In this document: positions 33,654-41,621 of the stretch, piece after piece | How positions within the stretch are numbered: position 1 is the first letter of the stretch | Layout of the letters: each line of letters starts with the position of its first letter | From: a virus | Reading direction: 5' to 3' (one strand) | IMG/VR virus record: IMGVR_UViG_3300036823_000041 | Location: 1-62,291 of that record | DNA: 62,291 nt | Translations under genes and position numbers: made by a program | The notes under the pieces: generated by a model | Databases searched by the model: none | Seen by the model: the letters and a program-made list of their open reading frames with translations, nothing else | What the model was told of the DNA's origin: nothing

Positions 33654-34190
33654 ATGAAAAAAGACACGCGCGTCGCTCTCACCGCGGCCGGCTCGGTCGC
33701 GGTACTCATCATCGGCGGGATCACCGGCGGCTCGATCGCACTGCATAAGCTCGACGGCGACGACAACCCTGCGGCAAAAATCGTCGTCCGCACCCAGGAC
33801 AACCGGACAATCGAGGTCGACTGCAGCGGCGGCTGCTACACGCATCGCAGCGAAGACGAGTTCGTTGTCATCCCGTGGAAGGTGCAGATCGAGCCAGGCG
33901 AGACGGCGCTCGAACTGCAACGCGCGATCGACGCCCAGGCCTGCGCTTACGCCCGCGGCTGCGCCGTGAGCCCGATCGACTACCGCCAGCAGATCAACCT
34001 TGAGCCAAGCGCAGATGCCGAAATAGGCGGCAACCAGTACCTCGGCGGCATTGAGGCTGATACGGTCAGAGGCGACATGAGTCCTGGCGTTGCACTCGAC
34101 CCGCGCCAGGAGCTCGAGACGCCTGAGTTCACGCCGGCGCCGCACACGGAGCCATGCTCGTTTAACCCGAAATACACTTGCGTCAAGTAA
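33654..34190 (+). CDS. Membrane-anchored hypothetical protein
   Basis: 178 residues from ATG 33654 with GGAGG 10 nt upstream. A basic start is followed by one transmembrane segment (VALTAAGSVAVLIIGGITGG), then an external domain with paired cysteines (DCSGGCY, ACAYARGCAV, PCSFNPKYTC). The cysteine pairs suggest disulphides in the periplasm. It may act on the host envelope; no family is recognised. Confidence 0.6.
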   Translation: MKKDTRVALTAAGSVAVLIIGGITGGSIALHKLDGDDNPAAKIVVRTQDNRTIEVDCSGGCYTHRSEDEFVVIPWKVQIEPGETALELQRAIDAQACAYARGCAVSPIDYRQQINLEPSADAEIGGNQYLGGIEADTVRGDMSPGVALDPRQELETPEFTPAPHTEPCSFNPKYTCVK

Positions 34191-34207
34191 CAACCGGAGG
34201 CACCACA

Positions 34208-34723
34208 ATGCGAAAGAACGGCAAACCAGAACCACCCCGCACGATCGACGCCAACGGCACCAACCTCTCCCTCTCCATGATGGACCGCGCACTCAACGGC
34301 CTTGGCTGGCACGAGGACACCCGCGTCTATGTATCGACCGAACGCTGGCCGCAGCTAGTGGCGCTTTATGGCGGCTATATCCTCGAGCGCATTCGCAAGC
34401 AGCCGGAGCTCGCGCCCTACTCCCTCGTCGTCTGCCGCGGCTACAGCCCGAAAGACCCGATCGACATGCCGCCCGTGGAGAAGATCGAGTGCATCGTGTC
34501 GAATATCGGCAACCTCGCCAGCGAAGACCCGCGCACGCACGAGTCGGCCGAGCCGGATGCGCGAAAAGTTACAGATGTTACAGAAGACTCGCTCGGTCCG
34601 GTCGGGCCAGACATCTCGATCGACGGAGTGAAGGTCGTCGTCAACCGCATGCTCGATACCGCGACGATTCAGGTATCGGCCGACGTGTGGGAGAGGATGG
34701 TAAAACGTGGCGCAGCTTGTTGA
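34208..34723 (+). CDS. Hypothetical protein
   Basis: 171 residues with the phage's typical CGGAGGCACCACA-ATG start. The first part contains LNGLGWHEDTRVYVSTERWP and LGWxxD-like elements. The C-terminal part (GVKVVVNRMLDTATIQVSAD) is strand-rich. No family recognised. Confidence 0.6.
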   Translation: MRKNGKPEPPRTIDANGTNLSLSMMDRALNGLGWHEDTRVYVSTERWPQLVALYGGYILERIRKQPELAPYSLVVCRGYSPKDPIDMPPVEKIECIVSNIGNLASEDPRTHESAEPDARKVTDVTEDSLGPVGPDISIDGVKVVVNRMLDTATIQVSADVWERMVKRGAAC

Positions 34724-35012
34724 CACGACGACCGACCTGCAAAAGCGATACCTGCAGATGCTCAGAATATGCGGATGGGAGCAGGCGCGCGACCTCGATG
34801 TGCGCGTTGCTCCAACCGTGCCGCTCGACGTGGCGTTCCGGGCCGTGGAGCTGATGGAGCAGGATCTCTGGCGACGCGTCGAAGCCGCCCAGGCATATGC
34901 GATGGATCTCATAAAGCTGTCTCCCGTGCCTCCGATCGTCGTGCCTCGCGGCTCGATCGACCTCGGCCTGTTTCCCAACGAGGCGGCGAAGATCACGGAG
35001 AAGCCGGAATGA
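34707..35012 (+). CDS. Hypothetical small protein
   Basis: 101 residues from GTG 34707, overlapping the previous gene by 17 bases. Helical throughout the first 75 residues (LQKRYLQMLRICGWEQARDL). No motif recognised. Confidence 0.55.
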   Translation: MAQLVDTTTDLQKRYLQMLRICGWEQARDLDVRVAPTVPLDVAFRAVELMEQDLWRRVEAAQAYAMDLIKLSPVPPIVVPRGSIDLGLFPNEAAKITEKPE

Positions 35013-35257
35013 ATCGCCCGTACACCCTGCCGAAGAACGCAAACCCGAAGGAGCTCGACGTGCGGCACGAGACGGCGCGGCGGGCTCTGCTCAAAGAGGC
35101 CGGCGACCTGGTCATCTTCGCGGCGCGCACTCTCGATCTCGACCTGAACGTCTACGCCCGGAAGACGATGCGGCTGCACATCGCCGAGCTTCAGCGGGCG
35201 CTCGATCGCTTTGAGTTCCTCGAGTCGGCCGTAAACGACAAAAGCAAGGTATCTTAG
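35009..35257 (+). CDS. Hypothetical small helical protein
   Basis: 82 residues from ATG 35009 overlapping the previous stop. Long helices (ETARRALLKEAGDLVIFAAR and HIAELQRALDRFEFLESA). It ends one base before operator 35258-35274. Confidence 0.55.
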   Translation: MNRPYTLPKNANPKELDVRHETARRALLKEAGDLVIFAARTLDLDLNVYARKTMRLHIAELQRALDRFEFLESAVNDKSKVS

Positions 35258-35274
35258 GTACACCGACCGTGTAC
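35258..35274. promoter_or_regulatory. 17-bp operator palindrome, copy F
   Basis: GTACACCGACCGTGTAC: six-base perfect arms and only one mismatch across eight-base arms. It lies 51 bases upstream of the gene at 35325, in the short gap after a stop codon. No clear -35 is visible here. Confidence 0.6.
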
Positions 35275-35324
35275 GGATCGCTTAGGCGGGCTCCTAGCGC
35301 GTCGTTTTGGAGGCATTTCAGGCT

Positions 35325-35573
35325 ATGTGGTGCAACTACAGCATGGAAGCGAAGCTGCGCAACGGGACGACGATCAGCGTCGGACCGAGCACACAGCTTA
35401 CCGCGCCACGCGGCGAGTTCCTCGAGATCGAGATCCAGATTCCGCGCAGGCTGCTCTCTCTCGACCAGGGCGAATATGCCGAGGCTGTAAAGGCTGCACT
35501 GCTCGCCTTCGCCGCGGGCATCGACGCGGCGCAGCCGAAGAGGCGAAAGAAGGCGCTCCGTGCCGGCGTATAG
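35325..35573 (+). CDS. Hypothetical small protein
   Basis: 82 residues. ATG 35325 is chosen because GGAGG lies about 10 nt upstream; TTG 35307 is in frame. Strand-rich start (AKLRNGTTISVGPSTQLTAP) and helical Lys-rich end. It follows operator copy F. Confidence 0.55.
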   Translation: MWCNYSMEAKLRNGTTISVGPSTQLTAPRGEFLEIEIQIPRRLLSLDQGEYAEAVKAALLAFAAGIDAAQPKRRKKALRAGV

Positions 35574-35913
35574 CTTTAAGCCGCGATTCCGCACGCCCAT
35601 CCTGGCCGGCGAGAAGAGGCAGACCATCCGGGCGAAACGAGCTCGAGCGACCAAGGTCGGCGATACCCTGCATCTGTTCTGCGGGATGCGGACCAAACGC
35701 TGCGAGAAGCTCGGCACCGCGGTCTGCACCAGGGTCGAAGACATCGCGATTTATGAATGGTCGGTCCGCATCGACGGCCGCATCCTCTTCGTGATCGAGT
35801 GCGAGCGCCTGGCGCGGCGCGACGGGTTCAAAACCTTTGCGCAGATGATGGAGTTTTGGAAAGGGCGCCTGCCATTCCGCGGCGACATCATCCACTGGAA
35901 AGAGCTGCTATGA
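35560..35913 (+). CDS. ASCH/PUA-like domain protein
   Basis: 117 residues from GTG 35560. The order FKPRFRTPILAGEKRQTIR, then GDTLHLFCGMRTKRCEKLG and a C-terminal FWKGRLPFRGDIIHW fits small phage ASCH-domain proteins, a PUA-related fold. Some such proteins bind RNA or cleave modified nucleosides; the activity here is unknown. It overlaps neighbours on both sides. Confidence 0.7.
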   Translation: MPAYSFKPRFRTPILAGEKRQTIRAKRARATKVGDTLHLFCGMRTKRCEKLGTAVCTRVEDIAIYEWSVRIDGRILFVIECERLARRDGFKTFAQMMEFWKGRLPFRGDIIHWKELL

Positions 35914-36149
35914 GCTGCGCTTACTGCCATCACGTCGAAAAGAAGCATTGTAAGGGCGAGGTCCGCCACCAGAATTACAAAGATGCGATGCGCCAGGTGC
36001 CGAACTCGCGCACCACCATCTGTCACACTCGGCACTGCGAGGAGCCGCTTTGCGACTGCCTCGGCTATGTCGAGGCCGCGATCGTTGCGCCGGCGGCGGC
36101 GACTGCTACGACCGTGCCAGCACCGAAGCCGGGCATCTTCGATTTTTGA
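35910..36149 (+). CDS. Cys/His-rich hypothetical protein
   Basis: 79 residues from ATG 35910. CAYCHHVEKKHC, CHTRHCEEPLCDC give a zinc-binding pattern; the last 20 residues are Ala/Thr/Pro-rich and end in GIFDF. It lies directly before the methyltransferase gene (10-nt gap). Confidence 0.6.
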   Translation: MSCAYCHHVEKKHCKGEVRHQNYKDAMRQVPNSRTTICHTRHCEEPLCDCLGYVEAAIVAPAAATATTVPAPKPGIFDF

Positions 36150-36159
36150 AAGGAACGCG

Positions 36160-37320
36160 ATGGGCTATCAGATTCTCGAGGGCGATGTAATCGACCGGCT
36201 GCGCGAGATGCCGGCAGAGAGCGTGCATTGCGTCGTGACCTCGCCGCCCTATTGGGGACTGCGCGACTATGGCGTCGCCGGGCAGATCGGGCTCGAGCCG
36301 ACGCCCGATGCATTCGTCGCGCGACTCGTCGACGTTTTCCGCGAAGTGCGCCGGGTGCTGCGCAACGATGGCACTCTCTGGATGAATCTTGGTGACAGCT
36401 ACGCAACCGGAACGACCGCAGACAGAGCGGCGACTGCCACCGGCCAACACGGCTACTGGGAAAACCCTGCTGTCAATAAGCGAATCAACGGGCGCGAGGC
36501 AGGCCTCAAGCCGAAAGACATGGTCGGCATCCCCTGGCGCGTGGCGTTCGCGCTCCAGGCCGACGGCTGGTACTTGCGGCAAGACATCATCTGGGCCAAA
36601 CCGAATCCGATGCCGGAAAGCGTAACCGACCGCTGCACCAAAGCGCACGAGTATCTCTTCCTGCTATCCAAGAGCGAGCGCTATTTCTTCGACCAGGACG
36701 CGATCAAAGAGCGCGTGAGCGGGACGGCACACGCCCGCGGTACAGGCGTCAATCCGAAGGCGAAGGCAGTCTCCGGCTGGATGAACGGCGCGGGCTCGCA
36801 TAGCGCGCCGGATCATAATCAGGATCAGGTGCACCCGAAGACCTTTGAGCGCATCGGCAAAGAGGGACCAAATTCACGCATGCACCAGGACCGCGATCCG
36901 GCGCACCCGACCGCCAGAAAGCCGCGCAACAAGCAAAACGAATCATTCAGCGCCGCCATCTCCGGCAACCAACTCGAGTACCGCAACAAGCGCGACGTGT
37001 GGGAGATAGCGACCGAGGCTTTCCCCGAGGCACACTTCGCGACGTTCCCGACCGAGCTCGTAAAGCCCTGCATCCTGGCCGGATCTCCGGTCGGCGGTAC
37101 GGTGCTCGACCCGTTCTCGGGCTCTGGCACGACCGGAATTGTGGCCCTGCGGCATCACCGCGCGTATATTGGCGTCGAGTTAAATCCAGAATATGCAGAG
37201 ATGAGCAGGAGACGGATCGGCGGCGATGCGCCATTATTTAATTGCGAGTCTCAACCTGAACCGGAGGCACCGACCAATGCGCAGGAAACTCTTATCGCTT
37301 CTAGCCCTCTCGATTTTTAG
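36160..37320 (+). CDS. DNA methyltransferase, beta class
   Basis: 386 residues from ATG 36160 with AAGGAA upstream. Catalytic motif IV (TSPPYWGLRDYG, about residues 27-38) precedes the SAM-binding motif I (DPFSGSGTTG, Asp317), the order of beta-class amino-methyltransferases. TSPPYW is typical of N4-cytosine and some N6-adenine enzymes, so the base is uncertain. A long variable region with YFFDQDAIK lies between. No cognate restriction nuclease is nearby, so self-protection against host restriction is likely. Confidence 0.85.
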   Translation: MGYQILEGDVIDRLREMPAESVHCVVTSPPYWGLRDYGVAGQIGLEPTPDAFVARLVDVFREVRRVLRNDGTLWMNLGDSYATGTTADRAATATGQHGYWENPAVNKRINGREAGLKPKDMVGIPWRVAFALQADGWYLRQDIIWAKPNPMPESVTDRCTKAHEYLFLLSKSERYFFDQDAIKERVSGTAHARGTGVNPKAKAVSGWMNGAGSHSAPDHNQDQVHPKTFERIGKEGPNSRMHQDRDPAHPTARKPRNKQNESFSAAISGNQLEYRNKRDVWEIATEAFPEAHFATFPTELVKPCILAGSPVGGTVLDPFSGSGTTGIVALRHHRAYIGVELNPEYAEMSRRRIGGDAPLFNCESQPEPEAPTNAQETLIASSPLDF

Positions 37321-37720
37321 CCTGACCGCCCATGCCGCAACCGCAGCGCCGTCGACCGCGGTCAATTGGACATGGCTCGCGCCGGTGAATCCGTACCCGC
37401 CGTGCACGACAACCGTCAAGGTCGCGTGCAATGACTACTACGTGCCGGCCGATGTGACGCCTGGGGGCGCGTTCACGATCTCGGACCATATCGCCGTCAC
37501 CGCGACCAGCTACACCGAGAAGCTGCCCGCGGGCAACGCCTACACCACCCGGCAATTCACACTCACCCTGATGTACAAGGACGTGAGCGGCGCCGAGCAG
37601 ACTGGCCCGGTGGCGACCTGCGGATCTAGCAATACGCCGCCGCCCTGCACCGTCTCGAGCATCATCCCCAACCCGCCGCCGAACGTGACCGGGCTCACCG
37701 GCACACCCGTCTCGCAGTAG
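37277..37720 (+). CDS. Secreted hypothetical protein with Sec signal peptide
   Basis: 147 residues with CGGAGGCACC ribosome site, overlapping the methyltransferase end by 44 bases. The signal peptide is clear: MRRKLLSLLALSIFSLTAHA, cleavage near AHA-AT. The mature part is Pro/Thr-rich and strand-rich with three cysteine pairs. An exported role at the host envelope is inferred. Confidence 0.65.
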   Translation: MRRKLLSLLALSIFSLTAHAATAAPSTAVNWTWLAPVNPYPPCTTTVKVACNDYYVPADVTPGGAFTISDHIAVTATSYTEKLPAGNAYTTRQFTLTLMYKDVSGAEQTGPVATCGSSNTPPPCTVSSIIPNPPPNVTGLTGTPVSQ

Positions 37721-37740
37721 AAACCAGAGGAGGCACCACA

Positions 37741-37947
37741 ATGCAGGCTTACCAGCAGAGAGTCGTCGACGAGAAGAAAGACCTCGACCACAAGCTCGAG
37801 AAACTCGACGCATTTCTCACGACCGCGCAATCGGGCGGCCTGTTCGATAGCCTCCCGCAAGAGGACAAGACGCTGCTCCAGCACCAAGGGGTAGCGATGC
37901 GGGAATACAGCCAGATCCTTAAAAAACGCATCGCGCGTTTCCAATGA
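37741..37947 (+). CDS. Small conserved phage protein
   Basis: 68 residues with GAGGAGGCACCACA-ATG. The pattern YQQRVVDEKKDLDHKLEKLD, AF, LPQEDKTLLQHQ, MREYSQILKKRI recurs in a widespread short phage family of unknown function. Helical coiled-coil-like throughout. Confidence 0.7.
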   Translation: MQAYQQRVVDEKKDLDHKLEKLDAFLTTAQSGGLFDSLPQEDKTLLQHQGVAMREYSQILKKRIARFQ

Positions 37948-38375
37948 CACGGCCGACCAAGACACCCGAGGGGATGACGGCGCTGCTTTGCCTGGGCGCC
38001 GTCCTCATCGCGACCATCCTCTGCTGCCTCGGCGGATGCGGCTCTACTAGCTCGCCGCCGCCGGTGATCGTCCCGCCCCCGCCCGCGCTCACCTACATCG
38101 GCATCGACTTCTCCTGGCCGAAGCCGGCGCTCACCCTGCCGGCCTGCAACCACGAAACAGATGCCGCGGGATTCCCATGCCAGCAATACGCGCTCATCGA
38201 CCAGGCCACGGGCAAGGTGATAGCCAACCCGCCTTTGACGGCAACGACCTATCGGCTTACCCCGGCGCCGGCAGCCTGGCCGCACAGCTACGCGATGGTG
38301 GTGCAGAACTTCGACCAAAATGGCACAATGACGCAGTCGGCGGTGCCGGATCTCGTCACCGTGACGGTAAAGTAG
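37944..38375 (+). CDS. Phage lipoprotein
   Basis: 143 residues. A hydrophobic stretch ends in a lipobox LGGC with Cys32; ATG at codon 11 would give a more usual signal length. After the Cys come Ser/Pro repeats (SPPPVIVPPPP), then a beta-rich domain of about 90 residues. Likely anchored in the outer membrane. An outer spanin was considered, but the folded domain and distance from the lysis genes argue against it. Confidence 0.6.
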   Translation: MTRPTKTPEGMTALLCLGAVLIATILCCLGGCGSTSSPPPVIVPPPPALTYIGIDFSWPKPALTLPACNHETDAAGFPCQQYALIDQATGKVIANPPLTATTYRLTPAPAAWPHSYAMVVQNFDQNGTMTQSAVPDLVTVTVK

Positions 38376-38393
38376 CAAACGGAGGCACGACCG

Positions 38394-38744
38394 ATGGAAC
38401 GCAGAAGCGCAATCGTCGCTTTGCTTGGCTTTATGTATGCCGCGCTGGTGCCGCTCAAGGCGCAGCAGGAGTCGGCCGGTCGTATCCTCGCGGCCGACAA
38501 GGGCCACGAGATCGCAGACAGTCCGGTCGAGCTGCTACCGGCGCAGTCGTTTATCTTCATGCTCGACAGCATCCGAGACTTTCGCCTGGAGCGCACTGTC
38601 GACGGAAAACAGCAGGAAGTTGTACTCTCGATCGACGAAATTTGGCAGGCACTCAAGGAGAAACCCGATGAGAAATTCGAATGTAGTCATTGCGGCACTG
38701 GTGAGTCTCGGGATGACGTTCCCCCTGCTCGCCCAAACCTGTAA
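38394..38744 (+). CDS. Exported hypothetical protein
   Basis: 116 residues with CGGAGGCAC upstream. N-terminal MERRSAIVALLGFMYAALVP followed by LKAQQES resembles a Sec signal. The C-terminal 25 residues overlap the next gene in another frame and hold a lone CSHC, so the functional end is uncertain. Confidence 0.5.
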   Translation: MERRSAIVALLGFMYAALVPLKAQQESAGRILAADKGHEIADSPVELLPAQSFIFMLDSIRDFRLERTVDGKQQEVVLSIDEIWQALKEKPDEKFECSHCGTGESRDDVPPARPNL

Positions 38745-39000
38745 GCCAGGCGCACACCCGGAAGGAACGCCGGCGAAATGCGTCGCCGACCATCCTCCGG
38801 TCGAACCCATGTTTCGCCAGTCTGCGGCCGGGGGTTGGGATATGTATTGCCCGGCAAATACCGAAGTGACCAGGACCACGCCGAAGCCGGTCTGCATCCT
38901 GGGCGCGAAGACCATCGACCGCAAGCCGAACTCGATGGAGCTCATCTGTCGCTCGATCGGCGCGCAGCCGAAGCTGCCCACCTGTGCGGTCACAAAATGA
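38668..39000 (+). CDS. Secreted Cys-rich hypothetical protein
   Basis: 110 residues from ATG 38668 with AAGGAG upstream. Signal peptide MRNSNVVIAALVSLGMTFPL-LAQ is clear. The mature part has seven cysteines (QTCKPGAH, KCVADH, MYCPANTE, VCILGAK, LICRSIG, TCAVTK), probably disulphide-bonded in the periplasm. Confidence 0.6.
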   Translation: MRNSNVVIAALVSLGMTFPLLAQTCKPGAHPEGTPAKCVADHPPVEPMFRQSAAGGWDMYCPANTEVTRTTPKPVCILGAKTIDRKPNSMELICRSIGAQPKLPTCAVTK

Positions 39001-39167
39001 AGGCGCAGGGCCATCGCAAGCGGCTGCGGCTGCTCGAGGATCTCGACAAGGCAATGAACGACGGCGGGCAATGGCTACCGATGGCAACCGGGCGCGAGGA
39101 TCTGCGCTTGCGACTCAAGAAAGCCATCGAAAAAGAGCGCCGCGCCTGTAACAAAAACGGCGTCTAA
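38997..39167 (+). CDS. 56-residue basic helical protein
   Basis: ATG 38997 overlaps the previous stop. Arg/Lys-rich helices (HRKRLRLLEDLDKAMNDGG, REDLRLRLKKAIEKERR). No family recognised. Confidence 0.5.
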   Translation: MKAQGHRKRLRLLEDLDKAMNDGGQWLPMATGREDLRLRLKKAIEKERRACNKNGV

Positions 39168-39190
39168 TTGCCCTGAGAGGATTCCCCGAC

Positions 39191-39634
39191 ATGGACCAGC
39201 GCGAAAAGCAGCACCAGGAGCAGATGCTCCAAGAGTTTCATAGCCTTGAGCTCTCACCCCTGGGCCGCCTGTTTTACGAGATGGTCCGCAACCAGTTCCG
39301 CATCATCAACCGGCTCGACGTCGTGATCGAGCAGAATGAGAAGATTATGGCAACCCAGGCAGACCTCGACGCGGCCCTTCAGGGTGAAGGCACCGACCTC
39401 GCAAGCGCAACCGCAGCATTGACCGCACTCGAAGCAAAGCTCTCGAGCATCACCCCCGGACAGCCGGCACCTGATCTGTCGTCCGAGATCGCAACCATCG
39501 GCACTTTCCGCTCGGCACTGCAGACGATGGCAGCCAACCTCGGCACCGATGCTTCGAACCTCGGCAGCTCGGGCGGGACGGACACCGGAAGCGCACCGCA
39601 GGCCTCGGCCAGCGCGGCACGCAAGGCGGTCTAA
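39191..39634 (+). CDS. Coiled-coil phage protein
   Basis: 147 residues. An N-terminal charged helix (EKQHQEQMLQEFHSLEL) is followed by a heptad-like region around MATQADLDAALQGEGTDLAS and an Ala/Ser/Gly tail. The middle resembles short phage coiled-coil proteins of unknown role. 23-nt gap upstream with GAGAGGA. Confidence 0.55.
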   Translation: MDQREKQHQEQMLQEFHSLELSPLGRLFYEMVRNQFRIINRLDVVIEQNEKIMATQADLDAALQGEGTDLASATAALTALEAKLSSITPGQPAPDLSSEIATIGTFRSALQTMAANLGTDASNLGSSGGTDTGSAPQASASAARKAV

Positions 39635-39687
39635 AGCATTCATCCGCGGTAGTGCAGACGGGGTCGGCGAAAGCCGGCCCTTTCTGT

Positions 39688-39717
39688 TTGCCCTGCCGTA
39701 CACGGTCGGGGTACAGT
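39688..39717 (+). promoter_or_regulatory. Rightward promoter with operator, copy G
   Basis: TTGCCC (39688-39693) and TACAGT (39712-39717) with an 18-bp spacer. The operator GTACACGGTCGGGGTAC (39698-39714, two arm mismatches) fills the spacer, the same architecture as promoter 29911-29940. Confidence 0.6.
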
Positions 39718-39737
39718 GACAGCGGAGGCTTTACCCT

Positions 39738-39968
39738 ATGCGCGCTTACGCATTCATCACTTCCGGCGACAACGAGGAGCTCGAGGCTGCCCGGTCCGTC
39801 GACGACCGGCCCGTTGGCCATCGCCACTCATTCGACTCGGCAATCCCCGGCTCACACGTCTACGAGGGCAAGAAGAGATTCGCTTTCGTTTGCGTCTGCG
39901 GGGCGCTCATGGTCTACAACGCGTACTGCGGCGAAGGCAAGCTAGACCTGTCGCAGGCGAGCGTATGA
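39738..39968 (+). CDS. Hypothetical small protein
   Basis: 76 residues. His-rich middle and a VCVCGALMVYNAYCG segment suggest a metal-binding beta hairpin. First gene after promoter copy G. Overlaps the next start (ATGA). Confidence 0.55.
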   Translation: MRAYAFITSGDNEELEAARSVDDRPVGHRHSFDSAIPGSHVYEGKKRFAFVCVCGALMVYNAYCGEGKLDLSQASV

Positions 39969-40171
39969 GGCTGCTCAAGCGTAAGTTGGCGGGGCATGTC
40001 CTTCTGCCTTCGGGTCCAGGAGGATGGTCGTTCTGCTCGTGCGGAGAGAAGACTGGACCTCTGGGAACATTTAAGAAGCAACGCGAATGGCACCAACACT
40101 ATAAGGCCGACATGATCGACAGATCCGTGATTTGCGGAGTGGATGACAGAGGACGCGAGGTGCAACCGTGA
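39965..40171 (+). CDS. Hypothetical small protein
   Basis: 68 residues from ATG 39965. Contains GPGGWSFCSCGEKTG and EWHQHYK, possible metal ligands. Coupled to both neighbours by overlaps. Confidence 0.5.
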   Translation: MRLLKRKLAGHVLLPSGPGGWSFCSCGEKTGPLGTFKKQREWHQHYKADMIDRSVICGVDDRGREVQP

Positions 40172-40650
40172 GCGCGAAGGATGAGGAGCTGGTGATACCC
40201 ACGGACTTGGTGACTCACTATGAAAAGGCACAGAGCCATGTAGAGCACGCAGTGTGGGACGCATGGACTAGCGAATTCGTAATTGAACTCATCGAACGCA
40301 TCGCCCGACTCACCGAGGACCGGAAGGCGCGCCCCGTCTTCAGCGGGGAGAGGATGGTCGCTTCGCTCAACATTGCCGGCAACGCGGTCGACCTGCATTT
40401 CGCGATGGAGATATGCGGCGCCGTCCAGGGCCGCGGCCCGCTCTACCAGTTTGTCTGCGTGGCCTGCCGGACCGAGAGCCCGCGCGGTCGTAACGAGTGG
40501 GCGTCGAAGAATACGTTCCTCGACGATGCCGACGAAGAGACGCGCGAGCGGCTGAATGCGGCGATGGTCGAGGCGAGTGAGCACGCGCGGATGCACGAGC
40601 TGATTGCGGCCTGGGCCGCGAAGATCCTGCAGCCTGGGCCGACCGTATGA
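40168..40650 (+). CDS. Hypothetical protein
   Basis: 160 residues from GTG 40168. Helical N-terminus (EHAVWDAWTSEFVIELIERI), a central strand region with NAVDLHFAMEICGAVQG and VCVACRTES, and a helical end. No family recognised. Confidence 0.55.
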   Translation: MSAKDEELVIPTDLVTHYEKAQSHVEHAVWDAWTSEFVIELIERIARLTEDRKARPVFSGERMVASLNIAGNAVDLHFAMEICGAVQGRGPLYQFVCVACRTESPRGRNEWASKNTFLDDADEETRERLNAAMVEASEHARMHELIAAWAAKILQPGPTV

Positions 40651-40946
40651 ACCGCCGCAACTTTCTGAAGTTGGCGAGCGCCGCGTTGGCGTATCGCATC
40701 GTGCCAGTGAAAGCGGCGCCGCTCGTGCGGCCGTTGTCAGTCGACGCTCTAGACCTGCGGAATTGGGGGAGGGTCGAGATCGGGCGCGCGCCGTTTTGGT
40801 ACGAACCCGCGGGCGTTTCGCTGTCCGGCCTGCCGTACTGGCTCGTCATGCCGCCCTGGATCGCCGACACCTACGGCGGGATATCGCGCGTGCCATTAAC
40901 CACTCGAATATCGGACGGCGGCATCGAACGCGGAGGCAAGCCATGA
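40647..40946 (+). CDS. Protein with twin-arginine (Tat) signal
   Basis: 99 residues. MNRRNFLKLASAALAYRIVP matches the Tat consensus (RRxFLK) followed by a moderately hydrophobic h-region and an AxA-type end near VKAAP. Tat substrates cross the inner membrane folded, often with a cofactor. The mature part is only about 75 residues with several Trp and Pro; no function is recognised. Confidence 0.6.
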   Translation: MNRRNFLKLASAALAYRIVPVKAAPLVRPLSVDALDLRNWGRVEIGRAPFWYEPAGVSLSGLPYWLVMPPWIADTYGGISRVPLTTRISDGGIERGGKP

Positions 40947-41221
40947 GCATGAATCTCTCGAACTCTGCACAGATCGCAATTGCGCTCGAGTCGATGGTGC
41001 TGCCCAACGGCTTCGCCATCTACCGCGACCAGAACGAGCAAAGCGTCTTCCCGTTCATAAAGCCGGACGGTCATCCCGCAGACACTTTCATCATCGTGCT
41101 GCTCGGTCCGACGAAAACCAAGAGGCTCGGCTACGTGCAGCGATGGCTCGACTTCCCTGACAACGTGACAGCGAACGAGCTCGAGAGCTACATTCGCCAG
41201 GTAATCGAGGCGTGGGTATGA
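40943..41221 (+). CDS. Hypothetical small protein
   Basis: 92 residues with CGGAGGCAAGCC-ATG. Mixed alpha/beta (AIALESMVLPNGFAIYRD, FIIVLLGPTKTKRLGYVQRW, a final helix). Overlaps the next start. Confidence 0.55.
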   Translation: MSMNLSNSAQIAIALESMVLPNGFAIYRDQNEQSVFPFIKPDGHPADTFIIVLLGPTKTKRLGYVQRWLDFPDNVTANELESYIRQVIEAWV

Positions 41222-41436
41222 GCGCACAATTCAACCCGGACGCGCCATGCTGCCCGCTCTATCCCGAGCACGTCGGAATCGCGGCCGCGCTGCACGGCTG
41301 GCAGCCCTACCAGATCGACATCTTGATCTATCGCGAAGGCTCACCGCTGGCAGGGCCGCATCAGCGAATGGTTAACCCTGCTTACCTGCGCGGCATGCTT
41401 GCGGATAAGAATTTGCGCCTGGTGAAACTGCCATGA
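41218..41436 (+). CDS. Hypothetical small protein
   Basis: 72 residues from ATG 41218. Pro/Tyr-rich; contains DAPCCPLYPEH. No family recognised. Confidence 0.45.
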   Translation: MSAQFNPDAPCCPLYPEHVGIAAALHGWQPYQIDILIYREGSPLAGPHQRMVNPAYLRGMLADKNLRLVKLP

Positions 41437-41621
41437 CCTGCAACTGCATCGCACCGGAATCGCACCACGCGCCCTGCACCAATCCTGCCGGGCCGATAGG
41501 CATCTGCTCGACCTGCGAACTCTGCTGGAACCTGCTCGGCCAGTGCGCGCCGCCAGAAAGGAAGCAAGACGATGAAGACCTACCCCGACCCGACACAAGC
41601 GATGCAACCCGCGGGCTCTGA
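41433..41621 (+). CDS. Cys-rich miniprotein
   Basis: 62 residues with CNCIAPESHHAPC, CSTCELCWNLLGQC; probable zinc binding. The last 16 codons overlap the next gene in another frame. Confidence 0.45.
   Translation: MTCNCIAPESHHAPCTNPAGPIGICSTCELCWNLLGQCAPPERKQDDEDLPRPDTSDATRGL

Noticed and set aside
37944-38375. Outer spanin lipoprotein
   Set aside because: It has a folded beta domain and lies far from the lysis genes; the 55018 gene is a better spanin.
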